From assembly GCF_037042905.1 (NCBI RefSeq), contig NC_087247.1, forward strand, positions 43,189,920 through 43,253,919: 64,000 nucleotides of DNA, read 5' to 3'. Made by a program: the position numbers and the translations under genes. Below the pieces are notes generated by a model. That model ran no database searches. It worked only from the letters and a program-made list of their open reading frames with translations, and was not told where the DNA came from. The stretch's first letter is position 1, and each line of letters begins with the position of its first letter. This DNA is from Lytechinus pictus. Its lineage: Eukaryota > Echinodermata > Echinoidea > Temnopleuroida > Toxopneustidae. Below are positions 39,001 to 48,524 of this stretch, one piece after another.

Positions 39001-41529
39001 CTTTCTTTCTTCTCCTGCTTTCCCTCCCCCGCTTTTTTTTTCTTTTTGACCTGCCGATTGAGAGGGGGGGGGGGGCACGTGCCCCCCCCCCCCGTAGTTA
39101 CGCCACTGCGAAATAATATCTTAAGACATTCTTATGTAAAACGTACAAATTGTCGGGCTTTCTCAAGAAGGTCTCAGGTTTTTCTTAAAGAACAAGTCCA
39201 CCCCCAACAAAATGATGATTTAGGAAAGTTATAATATTTTCAAGTTTCGCTTAATTTCGCAAGAATTACAATGACAATCAGTGGCGTACCTAGGATTTTC
39301 CAAAGGGGGGGGGGGGGCAATTTCGTTCGCCCAAAACTTTGACAAGCAAAAAAAAAAAAAAAAAGGTGTTCAACCGCAAGTAAAGGATATTTCGTACCAG
39401 AAAAAAAAGGTCTTCAAGTGCCACTTGTGGCTCGTCAGGGATCAGTTGTTACTCGTCAGGGGGGTGGGCAGTCTGCCCCCCCCCCTGCTTAGGTACGCTA
39501 ATGATGACAATTAATTTATTAGACCCATGACACCCTTATTAGGGTAATGGAGACACTTTCAAAATTTACAATGTATTTTTCTTTCGCAAAATATCTACAA
39601 AGATGAAGAGACAGAAAGAAAAGAAGACGCAGAAGAAGAGGGATTAGGGGAACAAGAAGTAGAAGATGGTGGTAATGAAGAAGGAGAAGTAGAAAAAGAA
39701 GACAAAGGCACCGATACATCGGATACGTAACATGAAAATAAAAAAGGACGATAAGAGAGAGAAAAAAAAAGGAAAGTTAATTCCACGAGATTGAATATTC
39801 ATTTCAGTCAATTAATCATTTGTAGAGCTATTAGTAAAGTTATCAAAATGCACTACATTATAAATGACAAAGAGAGAGAGAGAGAGAGGATAATAGAGAA
39901 AGGGTATACTTATTAGAAAGAATAACACTATACTGTATAACTAACGAAAACAATTCATTATCAAATGACAAAATTTTACTAGGTTTAAACGACTTTTGCG
40001 GCTAGTGGTATTAATGAGTTGATTCAATTTGAATGAGCTAGGTCTCTTGATAAATATTTCTTGAGGAGTACTATCCTTTCTTTTTCCAAAAAGGGGCATT
40101 GAAATAAATAATGAAATTCATCTCCCATAACTTTAATATTACAAAGAGTACACACTATCATGTTCCGTGAAATATTCGAATACCTACCGGAGACAATTGG
40201 TAGTTTACGCTTCCCACATCTAAATCTACTAAGAATAATTCGTTCACGTTTAGGAAGTTCAATTAAGTATTTCTTTAAGTGGAGATTTTGTTTGAATATT
40301 CGATAAGTTTTTGAGCGAGAGTTTTCAAATATCTCAGACAATAAATTTTGTGAATAAATATCATTCAGACGTCGATCTACTGCACTTTCAAGTATTCCAT
40401 AAATTATAAATAGTTATATACACATCCTGGTCGGTATGCAAATGAGAAGACTGATGACGCCATCCACTCATTATTTCTTTTGTATTTTATTATATGAAAT
40501 ATTCAAATTTTCTCCCCGTTGTCCTGAAAAAACAAAGTTTTATTCCTCCCTGAACATGTGATATTACCATTGTTATTACATTTTTTGGTTCAGTCAAGTT
40601 GGTCCTTAATGTCAAATCTGTACAAATTAAAATATTGCATAATTCAAACAATAAAAAAGAAAAGAAATAGTGAGTGAGGGACATAATTTGCAAAACACCT
40701 AGTTATGCATAAAACTGTTATGTAAAAATAAGCGATACTTTAAATTATCATAACTTTCTTATCATACATCCAATTTTGATGAAATTTCCAGCGTTATGCC
40801 TGTTTGATTTTTCTCTCTCGATTAAAATCAACACTATTTTGGGGGAGGACTTGACCTTTAAGAAGGCCGTAAGAATCTACGCCCCTTCTTCAAATCTCTA
40901 TGAACTCCAGTTGATTGTCCATGATTCGCTCGAACCTTTGTGACCGTATAGCTTTAAAACTATAAATCTACTAAGATACAAAATGTATACAAAAAATCAA
41001 ACCGATTTATAAATTTCATGGTGATAATGCAACGCTTATAACATTTTTTAACGCAATAAAAATATTGCACATCATTTTTATTATTATGATTATTATTATC
41101 ATTAGTGTTATTGTTATTATTATTATTAAACAACTCAACAGAATCTCTTATTAAATTCAACAAATTTGAAATTTATACCATATCAGCTGTGCAATAAGAA
41201 TATGCATACTTAAACAATTTCAACTAGTTCTTATCTTCTTACAATTGAAATCATAAACTCTACATTATTTTAGATTAAAAGATGTTTACTTAAACTTAAA
41301 GTTTTATAAATTCATATTGTAATTCACCAATTTTTAAATTTGATACCTGGCTTCATTGTTGTTAGTCAATATTTATACAAATATATATGAATATGCATAT
41401 ATATATATATATCAGAAATGCGAAACAAATTCACGAGTAATGCAATTTTTGCAATGCCAACAATTAAGTTCTTTTATTCACTTTCCAAATTTACGGTAGA
41501 CATCTACCTTCTTCGGGGAAGATTCGTGA

Positions 41530-41576
<47 letters not shown>

Positions 41577-41883
41577 GGTTTACGTTCATACGTATAACGT
41601 TTTAGTGATTCGATGGGTTAGATAATTCTTTAACCACTTCAACGGGTCTTCTCTTTTAGAAAATCTCCGGAGAAATAGGGTGAATTAATGTATATTTTCC
41701 ATTATAGAACTAATTCCTTCGTTTACTTTCATTTGTTTTTTAAGCCAGAACCATGCATATATATACTAATAACCACATCAAAATGTATACCCAAACAAAT
41801 CAAAATTCTCGGGAAAATATGTGAGAAATAAACCGTGATAGACTTACCATAAGAACAATCGTGGCTACCAAAGTAAAATTCAT
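24036..41883 (-). CDS. Notch-ligand-like, EGF-repeat transmembrane protein (gene D, 10 exons, 1971 aa)
   Basis: Exons (minus strand): 41883-41848, 35807-35638, 35015-34886, 34141-33984, 32878-28298, 27475-27318, 26856-26700, 26253-26088, 25219-25113, 24288-24036; 5916 bp, all in phase with GT-AG junctions. Domains: signal peptide about 1-21. Residues 23-165 resemble the C2/MNNL region of Delta/Jagged: FELDLIS, a CC pair (43-44), HICL, then NPIQITIDKWP. Residues 166-183 (YYVATCSNGYEGLDC) resemble only the first half of a DSL domain. About 41 EGF repeats follow (187-1745). Then come two beta-rich exons, SEA-like (1745-1852), a transmembrane helix about 1859-1882 and an 85-residue tail with NPIY at 1945-1948. 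Family knowledge: DSL ligands bind Notch in trans. This one lacks the second DSL half, so Notch binding is uncertain. It may be a related adhesion or decoy molecule. Gene structure is sure; function is inferred. Confidence 0.88.
25495..25555. repeat. Perfect 29-bp hairpin with 3-base loop
   Basis: Arms 25495-25523 and 25527-25555 are exact complements (TTGATATACACATTTTC ... GAAAATGTGTATATCAA), with loop TTC. It lies in the intron between the transmembrane and SEA-like exons of gene D. Confidence 0.85.
25735..25870. repeat. AT-rich trinucleotide tract (ATA/ATT)
   Basis: Imperfect ATA/ATT/ATG runs in intron 8 of gene D (between exons 8 and 9). Similar tracts lie at 32930-33060, in the intron upstream of the EGF exon, and 47030-47150. 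No further structure seen. Confidence 0.6.
28298..32878 (-). repeat. Single 4.58-kb exon coding 39 tandem EGF repeats (114-bp units)
   Basis: Exon 5 of gene D. From about residue 187 it codes 39 complete EGF units and the first half of a 40th; the second half and the 41st unit are in exon 6. Units 3-37 differ by only a few residues from IDECSSNPCQNGATC and TCISGYEGTNCEQE; units 1, 2 and 38-41 are diverged. There is no intron between units. Higher-order copies are visible: identical blocks at 29073-29504 and 29757-30188 (offset 684 bp, six units) and near-identical blocks at about 31329-31784 and 31785-32126 (offsets 342-456 bp). Most units carry EGF calcium-binding, O-glucose, O-fucose and Asn-hydroxylation consensus motifs. 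Other frames are shadows created by the repeat. Confidence 0.95.
33090..33420. repeat. Decayed copy of the 161-bp-repeat TIR element
   Basis: AAGTTCGTTGACCTTGAC near 33107 and the right end GCCGTCGAAAAAGTGG ... CTGCTATACAGGGGAGAC near 33370-33418 match the element at 22231-23033. The copy is short and has lost most internal repeats. It lies in intron 4 of gene D. Confidence 0.5.
37536..37592. repeat. Hairpin-forming inverted repeat
   Basis: GCTGCGAATGTTGGTTTACG and CGTAAACCAGCATTCGCAG are complementary with one or two mismatches around a short CTTCTCAAGAAAG centre. Probably the core of an old palindromic MITE; its outer limits are not clear. Confidence 0.6.
37660..39109 (-). mobile_element. 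hAT-like minisatellite element, interrupted by a TTAA element
   Basis: Read on the minus strand it begins CAGTGGCGTAACTACGGGGG at 39109 and continues with copies of TTCAGCTCGCGCTTCGCG-type units (at 38627, 38517, 38407 and 37663 on the plus coordinate). It is the same family as the element at 49608-50581. The end near 37660 is truncated: no second CAGTGGCGTA end. The TTAA element at 37742-38345 splits it cleanly between GGACATTT and GGACTCTC. Confidence 0.65.
37742..38345. mobile_element. TTAA-flanked inverted-repeat element, copy 2
   Basis: 604 bp. Ends AGGTCAAGTCCACCCC and GGGGTGGACTTGTCCT are near-perfect complements; TTAA lies on both sides (37738-37741, 38346-38349). Internal blocks ACTCACTATTTCTTTTG and CAAAAGAAATAGTGAG are also complementary, giving a long fold-back. 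No open reading frame of note. Same family as 21135-21710. Confidence 0.85.
39279..39503. mobile_element. Short hAT-like element with exact 8-bp target duplication
   Basis: 225 bp. The left end CAGTGGCGTACCTAGG pairs with the right end CTTAGGTACGCTAATG (last bases mutated). Exact flanking ATGACAAT at 39271-39278 and 39504-39511. Internal G- and C-tracts. An 8-bp duplication with CAG ends fits the hAT superfamily; there is no coding capacity. Confidence 0.85.
40024..40341 (-). pseudogene. Fragment of a non-LTR retrotransposon ORF2 C-terminus (zinc-knuckle region)
   Basis: A 105-codon frame ending in a stop at 40024. It contains RFRCGKRKLPIVSGRY and then CTLC ... GDEFHYLFQCPFLEKER, the C-x2-C-x8-H-x4-C pattern with DE-HYLF-CP that follows the reverse transcriptase in many animal non-LTR retrotransposons. 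Upstream sequence on the minus strand is interrupted by stops, and no reverse transcriptase motif is found. A dead 3' fragment in intron 1 of gene D. Confidence 0.6.
40411..40857. mobile_element. TTAA element, partial copy 3
   Basis: The right end GGGGGAGGACTTGACCT is followed by TTAA (40858-40861). Internal blocks CACTCATTATTTCTTTTG and AAAGAAATAGTGAGTGAGG match copies 1 and 2. The left end is missing: similarity begins near 40411 at CACATCCTGGTCGGTATGC. Confidence 0.7.
41537..41571. repeat. TA microsatellite
   Basis: Pure alternating TA of about 34 bases; a shorter run is at 41395-41412. A further composite TA run lies at 45358-45422. Confidence 0.85.
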
Positions 41884-42569
41884 TTTACCGTGTAACGTAA
41901 ATAAAGTTGTTTTTCTCCTCGTTGCTATAGGGATGTGTTCCGTTACATGGCTATACAAAGACTGAAGACTTACATAAAATTACGTAGATGAATTCATTTG
42001 TACTAGTTTGGAGATTTATCTGCTCATTTGTATATTTACGAAGTACCTTCATATCGATTAAAAGTGGTCAATTTATCTACATGTAAGTTGACAAGGTGCT
42101 TCTATATTACGCAATATCTGTTTGGATTAGTCAAGCAATTGGGAAAATAGCTGAGGGAAAATAGCATAAACCCGAAAAAAATAGAGCATATCAGGGAAGA
42201 AGACGAAATAGTGTTAAATCATGATAATTTACATGAAGGGTCACACTCATATAAGGCGATGCTCATGTAAAAAAAACCACTTTAACTTAGAAAGTTTTTG
42301 GAGAAATGCATATAACATTATAATGAAGGTGATTGTATCATCATCCTTTTAAAAGCTAAGGAAATAGTTGTTAAGTATGACAAAAATTTGCAATATATAG
42401 ATATATATATTAAAATATGGCTATTATATCCAACGGATGCTTGTTGATTCTTTACTAAGTATAGGAGATACGGTATCGAAATCATATATACAGTACAATA
42501 ATAATAACTTCATATTTTACCATGGGGTTCAGTTCCGAAAACTATCCTCACAGCGGGCCCCATTTAACA

Positions 42570-42770
42570 TGATATTGTTATTATTACCCCGGTTTTAGCA
42601 CGGCTACCTCGATCGGGCGCTCGAGCATTAAAGGAATTTCTTCCTACCGGGTACCCATTCACCTCACTTGGGTGGGTGCAGCACCATATTGGTAAATATC
42701 TTGCTGAAGGAAATACGCACTGGCCAGGAATCGATACCAATCGAATACTATACCACGACGCATGGTTCTT
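42570..42770 (-). repeat. SINE, minus orientation
   Basis: On the minus strand: a degenerate tRNA-like head with GTATCGATTCCTGG as B box, then AATGGGTACCCGGTAGGAAG, AAATTCCTT, ATGCTCGAGCGCCCGATCG, GTAGCCGTGCTAAAACCGGG and an AAT-rich tail. The body from GGGTACCCGGT onward matches the SINE at 44318-44560, while the heads differ. Confidence 0.75.
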
Positions 42771-43260
42771 AGAGTGATATTGGTTTTTGTGTACATAATG
42801 GTGAGGGAAAACATATATTTATTTCCTTACCCCTCTGGTAAACGTCATATTCCGTATTGTTTCTGCCCTGCCCTTGTATTTACTTATAAAGATAGCACTA
42901 TCAGTTCTTGTGGTGTTTCTCTCATAACAAGCAATGTACCAAATCAGATTAGCAAACGAAAAGATTAGACACTTCATTTCTCAAAGAAATTAACCTCTAG
43001 AAATTCACTCAAATAATACACTATTTGAATTATGTAAAATAGTAATTCACAAAATTATTATCATCATCTTCAACATCACCGTCATAATCATAAAATCATA
43101 ATCATCATCATCATGGGAGACGTGAATAGGTATCAATCTTTTGGAGAGGGGGTTAAACTAAAACAATTTAGTTGAATAACTAGGAGTTAACTTATCCAAT
43201 AATTGTTTTTCACATTTAAAGATGTGTAATAAATGCATTTTCCACATATTAAATGTTTAA

Positions 43261-43676
43261 AGGCCATCGCACACCTTACGACTGGTACACGATCCGATTT
43301 TGGAGAAAAAAAATCGCATTTTGCTCATTTTCTGAAAATGTGAACGAAAAGTCTCTTTTTACTTGAAGTTCAAATTAACTGTAAGCATACCAGTATAACG
43401 ATTTATGGATGATTACAAGCCTTTATTTTGGAGTAAAGGTCAAATTAGTTTCAAATAATTGCCAATCGTACGATTGCAATATCATTACGACTAGATATTG
43501 AATTCGCTTTTATTCTAATAAGGATGATAGCATAGTCACATATTTGTAAACAGGTATTCGTAGGTTGATTTAGAATATTACACAGTAGATATTCCATGTC
43601 TCGTATTAGCATCTAATTCTGCTTCGTTTTGTTCCAAAATCGGGTCGCAGACCCGTCGTAAGGTGTGCGGTGACCT
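43261..43676. mobile_element. TTAA-type inverted-repeat element, second family
   Basis: 416 bp. Ends AGGCCATCGCACACCTTACG and CGTAAGGTGTGCGGTGACCT are complements with one or two mismatches. The left flank is TTAA (43257-43260) and the right flank TTAG (43677-43680), a mutated TTAA. Further internal complementary segments include GATCCGATTTTGGA and CCAAAATCGGGTC. Non-coding. Confidence 0.8.
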
Positions 43677-44317
43677 TTAGTAACTCACAACGGAGAAACC
43701 AACGTTTTTCGTTGAATTTCCTATGATAAATAATCAGTAATTTCAATCGGTTTCGTAAATATGACTGTATCATTATTTGAATGCATGTAACATTCTCTTC
43801 AACAAGAACAAACTGTATATTATCATTCAAATTAACCTGCGTTATCTCTTTTATTTTCGATGTTTACCGATAAACTTCGACTTTGCAAATGCCTTTCAAA
43901 ACGTTGTTATCGATAAGTCTTAAGTATTATAGAATCAACTTGGTTTAAGAGTATCACGGGATGCGAAACAATTCGCGTTCTCATACAAAAAAAGATATTC
44001 AAAGGCTGGGAGTGACACATTTCGCAGTAAAGGTCAATCAGCACGTGGGATCTTTGTCCCCCAAACCGTTCTTGAATATCAGGCCCCAAAACAAGTTCCC
44101 TGGAGCAATCCGAACGGTCATCCCAACCGAAAACAGGATAACGAGAGAAATGGATGGTTTTCATGAATTAAACAAAATGATTATACAAGCTCCAGGAAAA
44201 CTGCATATTAATTGAACCAGAATAATAATGGCTATAGGGGACTTAACTGGAAGTTGACGGGGAGAAAATGATATGAGAAAAGACAAAACGTAAAGGTTTC
44301 CTAAATATATAGAGGTG

Positions 44318-44560
44318 TAATGTGGCTCACTAGATAAGTCACCAGACTTTGAACCACAAGGTCCAGGGTTCGAATCCAACGGCAGCACTCGCATGCTTTG
44401 ACAAGACATTTATCTACATTTGCCACTCTTCACCCAGGTGTTGTAAATGGGTACCCGGTATGAAGAAATTCCTTGAATGCTCGAGCATCCAATAACAGTA
44501 GCCGTGCTAATGCCGGGGTAATGGAATGCAGCACATTGTACTAAGTATATGTGTTGCATA
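44318..44560 (+). repeat. tRNA-derived SINE, plus orientation
   Basis: Head TGTGGCTCACTAGATAAG (A box) and GGGTTCGAATCC (B box), then CTTTGACAAGACATTTATC, AATGGGTACCCGGTATGAAG, ATGCTCGAGCATCC, GTAGCCGTGCTAATGCCGGG, and an ATT/T tail at 44560-44590. No matching acceptor stem, so not a functional tRNA. Confidence 0.8.
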
Positions 44561-44764
44561 TTATCATTATTATTATTTTTTTTTTTTTACTGTTCAATAA
44601 AATCACTTGTAGCCTTCTTGGATGTACTTGACGGGTAAAGGTCAGTCCAACCCAATAATAGGTAAAAGTTTTAGATGTCACAATTTCATTATACATCCGA
44701 TTTCGATGAATTTTTCAAAATGTTTTACTGTAAGATTTTTCTCTAATTATTCGAACTGACTTTG

Positions 44765-45003
44765 ATGAGGATGACTTGACTTCTGCTTGATTTCGTAATT
44801 TCAACAACATTGAGACCTTTAACTCTGAACTAAAGACCTATTTCCAGCAACCATGTGAGTAATATGTGACATGTGACATGAGTAATATGTGACATGAAAG
44901 CCATCTCGGCTTTCATGGGTAATCCTGTCAAGGTATACACTTCTGTTTATATTTCCTTGTACTTGTTCATAGTTACCTGACAAATAAAATCAATCAATCA
45001 ATC
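44765..45003 (+). repeat. Probable 3' end of a non-LTR retroelement with (TCAA)n tail
   Basis: A frame reading NIETFNSELKTYFQQPCE then stop at about 44803-44857 resembles the closing residues of CR1-like ORF2 proteins. It is followed by about 140 bases and the tail AATAAAATCAATCAATCAATC. The assignment rests on the tail and a short peptide only. Confidence 0.35.
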
Positions 45004-45360
45004 AGACATATAGGGGAGCCGGAGCCTTTGAACGTTTTTCTACAGATAAAAGACTCTTTTACAAAATCTGGTCATCATCATCTGCATCATCAACTTTGAT
45101 TAAAAAAAGAAAGTAAATCCAAGTACTAAATGGTTTTAAGTTTGATATAATGTTGGAAGATCTAAGTCTTGGTATTCTTCCCTATTTCCCTTCCATCTCC
45201 CGTCATTGCATTTTATTCATGCCAAAGCAAGAATTTAAATCTTCATATCAACATTTCACGAATACATTGTATCAGAACCTTGTTATTATAATTTAGATTG
45301 TTAGTTGAAAATCTTCATAGTTCTCCTTACAGGCTAAAATCAATGTACTTCTATCATATG

Positions 45361-45396
<36 letters not shown>

Positions 45397-47150
45397 TATA
45401 TATATATATATATCTATATATATTGTTCAAATTACGCATTATCTCTAATTCGTAAAATATGTAATTCTATGTCACACCTGGGGTATGTAATAAATAAAAG
45501 GTACAATCAAGCATGATTGCAAGTTAATGGAATACTTTTTGAAACATTTGATTATAAATATTCATTGTTTCTTTGCCTGCTGCAGCACACAGCATTCTGC
45601 GTAATATTATATATGTTTTCTTTTCTTTTTTTTCTTGTCAATTTTGTTTGTCTAGGAAAGTGCTTCCAGAAAGTATGACTTTTTACCTTTATTTTTGCAT
45701 GTGAGAATTTCTAGACCCCTCCTTAAGATGATTTCTGTAGGTACGACACTGCTTCAGCGAATTAGTTACTTTTTATAACATTTTCCATGTTTTTACTATT
45801 CAATAATATCATGGCATACAGTTAGGACCCTGTCATATATCATCGTTATTATGATAAATAATAATTATCATTAATATTCGTGCCACTTTTTTGATTAGTG
45901 ATTAGAGGGGGTGTGTGCCCCTTGCAGTCCATCCTGTATCTGCCATGCCACTGTATTATAATCCATAATCTAGATTGTCATCATTGTCGTTTTCGGAATA
46001 TTCATTATCCACAGTATATTAATTTGCCACTGATCTTCGCAATAAAGAATGAAGGGAATTCGAAATAACAGTATACTATTATCACTGTCTTCAAAATAAA
46101 TTGGGTTCCAGGACATCTTGATACATAAATTAAGTAATGTCATTGTTTTGTCAGTTGAATAACAGGGATAACTTACACGACACAAATCTCCAGTTAAGTA
46201 CTCTTCTTCCATCGTTTTTTCTCCATCTGTTTATCTTTGTAAAAGTTTTTCTTCTCCTCCCCCACTACAATGCCATCAACACATGGTTGCTGTCAGGATA
46301 TGTTGATATAGGGGGCAAGGCGGTCTAAAGGTGACGACACTATTTCCAATTTGATATCAAGAGTAACATAGAGTTACACGACTCAAATTATATCTATTTT
46401 TGGATACTTTCTTTCTTACATTTTTCTTACTTTTTTTTTTTTTTTTTTTTTTTTTGGGGGGGGGGGGTCCTGGCCACTATAGCAAGTGCCAACAAAGGGA
46501 TTATCGCCTCGTGTCTCCTGTGACTCCGCCCTGTATCAATGTTACCATCATATAATATTCTACAGTCAATCCACAACTTTTGATTTCTTTAGCACCGAAA
46601 CGCTTATGAAAATAAAAATGACCCCAAACACTGCATGCACAGTTAAGTAATCATTTTGAATTTTATTGAACTATATAACACATTAATCAAGGAATACAAT
46701 TCCGTGTATTTGTCTGTAATTATGTTTTATATCAATTCTATTGACTTCATATCTGAAAAGAATTTCGAATAATAACTATATCTATAAATATTTATACAGA
46801 AATATGATACAGAAATTACAGTTCTGCAGGTTTTTCAAAACATACAAGTATTCATTATTAATTCTATCATCATTATTATTTAATTTGTTATTATTATTGA
46901 AATTATTATCATTCATTACAATTGTTATCATTATGGTTGTGAATATTATTACCATCATCACTAGAATTAGTATTAAGTAGTCATGGTAGTAGTTGTAGTA
47001 GTGGTAGTTGCAGCAGTAGGATCATCATAATTATCTTTGTTGTCAATATCGTTATTGTTATTATCATTATTATCATAAATATTATTGCTATTACTGGTAT
47101 CATAATTACGATTATGATTTTTAGTGTTATCATCATCATTATTATTATTA

Positions 47151-47315
47151 CACTGTAAAAAATGAAGTGCTAATTTAGCACTTAAAGTGCTTGTACAGTG
47201 ACTGCACTTCGAGTGCTGATTTTCTAGTTTAAATTTGAACTAGAAAATCAGCACTGGTAGTGCAGTCACTATACAAGCACTGGAAGTGCTAAATTAGCAC
47301 TTCATTTTTACAGTG
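47151..47315. mobile_element. Palindromic MITE, copy 2 (CACTGTAAAAA ends)
   Basis: 165 bp, same as the copy at 13182-13333: ends CACTGTAAAAAATGAAGTGC and complement, centre TTCTAGTTTAAATTTGAACT. This copy keeps GCTTGTACAGTGACTGCAC and its partner on both arms, so it is the more complete one. Confidence 0.85.
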
Positions 47316-47392
47316 TTTTATCATCATCATTATCAATATCAAAACAATATGAAAACATACCTGTTTAAGAGTGCTTTTTGATAGACCTTGGA

Positions 47393-47757
47393 GCCGTTTC
47401 ATAAAGCGGTTGGTAAGTTAAGAACGACTTTACGAACGACTGGTGAACCATTCTTACGCGCTAAACCATCGCCAATGGTGTATACCATTTACCAAAAGAA
47501 AGGATCACCAGTCGTTCTCAAAGTCGCTCTTATCTTACACTCTTAAAAATGTTGGGCAACATACGGTCCACACAACAATTGGTTAAAACTTTATCCAATT
47601 CTGGGTAGTTTTACACCAATAATGTGTGCTTTGGGTGAAAACTACACAGTATTGGTGTAAAACTACCCAGAATTGGATAAAGTTTTAACCAATTGTTGTG
47701 TGGACCGTATGTTGCCCAACATTTTTAAGAGTGTACGAACAGCTTGACTTATTGTTA
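47393..47757. mobile_element. Older MITE split by a younger one
   Basis: The left arm AAGTTAAGAACGACTTTACG-AACGAC (about 47415-47440) pairs with GTCGTTCTCAAAGTCGCTCT at 47510-47530 and with CGAACAGCTTG after 47735. The right arm is cut by the element at 47538-47733. Internal CTGGTGAACCATTCTTACGC and GGTGTATACCATT segments lie between. Confidence 0.6.
47538..47733. mobile_element. Palindromic MITE with TA target duplication, nested
   Basis: 196 bp. CACTCTTAAAAATGTTGGGC and its exact complement form the ends; arms of about 75 bp each are complementary almost throughout (for example AACAATTGGTTAAAACTTTA). TA flanks both sides (47536-47537 and 47734-47735), as for Tc1/mariner-type insertion. It sits inside the older MITE at 47393-47757. 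Confidence 0.85.
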
Positions 47758-48524
47758 AGACATGTATAACAGCTTTTGTAGTTGTTCTGCTCTGAAGCGC
47801 CTTTGGGCATCTAATCAAGATGGAATATGCGCTGTACAAATCTCATGTATTGTTATTTTTTTATTATTATCAATACATATACTTTCATCATTATCGTTAT
47901 GGTCATTACTATCACTATCTCTCGAAAAAACAGTTTTTGTGTACTGAAGAGACCACCCTTGTCTCAAAGAAAACATAAATAAATAATTCATTGTTATCAT
48001 TATCCATTTTATTTCTATCAATTTGGCAATTCATAATATCATGGAGTTGGGAGTAGATATTTTTACAGAACAAGCAAGATAAATGTTATGGGAAATTCGC
48101 TAATGACAACATTAACTCATATGGCCAATTTGACGGCGGAACTGGTATAGGAACAAAGTAGCTAAATAAGAAGATAATATTATTCAGAGGACAATGATAC
48201 ATAGTCGCATGTCAGTGAATTCATGCATAAACTTGACCGATGAATGTTCATCTCTAATAGATCCATGGTCCAAGTCAAGTGAACAAAGTATTTTGGGGTA
48301 ATTCGTTATGTAGAGAGACTACTCCCTTCTCAGAACTACTGCCGATCCCACTTGCATCTAATCATATCTAATCATGGAGACCTCCGTGATTTAATAAGCG
48401 CAACAATGCACCCGAGGGAAAGGAATATACATACATGTATAGATTATGTTTTGTTACGAGAGCACGCACTGGTCCGATGATTTCTTGGTGTTGAGCAGAG
48501 GCTGAGAGTTTGACATGGTCCATC

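Larger units (their letters stand above)
35808..41847. other. Intron 1 of gene D, filled with repeats
   Basis: A 6-kb intron separating the signal-peptide exon from the rest. It holds a C-tract (36265), a hairpin (37536-37592), a minisatellite element split by a TTAA element (37660-39109), a small hAT-like element (39279-39503), a purine tract (39596-39775), a non-LTR retrotransposon fragment (40341-40024), a partial TTAA element (40411-40857) and TA microsatellites (41395-41412, 41537-41571). No additional coding exon of gene D is needed or seen. Confidence 0.6.
41884..48524. other. Intergenic region between gene D and the fibrinogen-related gene
   Basis: No exon can be supported across 6.6 kb. 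It contains two SINE copies sharing a body (42570-42770 and 44318-44560), a TTAA element (43261-43676), a retroelement tail (44800-45003), TA repeats (45358-45422), a T/G homopolymer pair (46431-46467), two palindromic MITEs (47151-47315 and 47538-47733) and an older MITE split by the latter. Upstream promoter of gene D lies at the left edge; no TATA box stands out. Confidence 0.5.
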
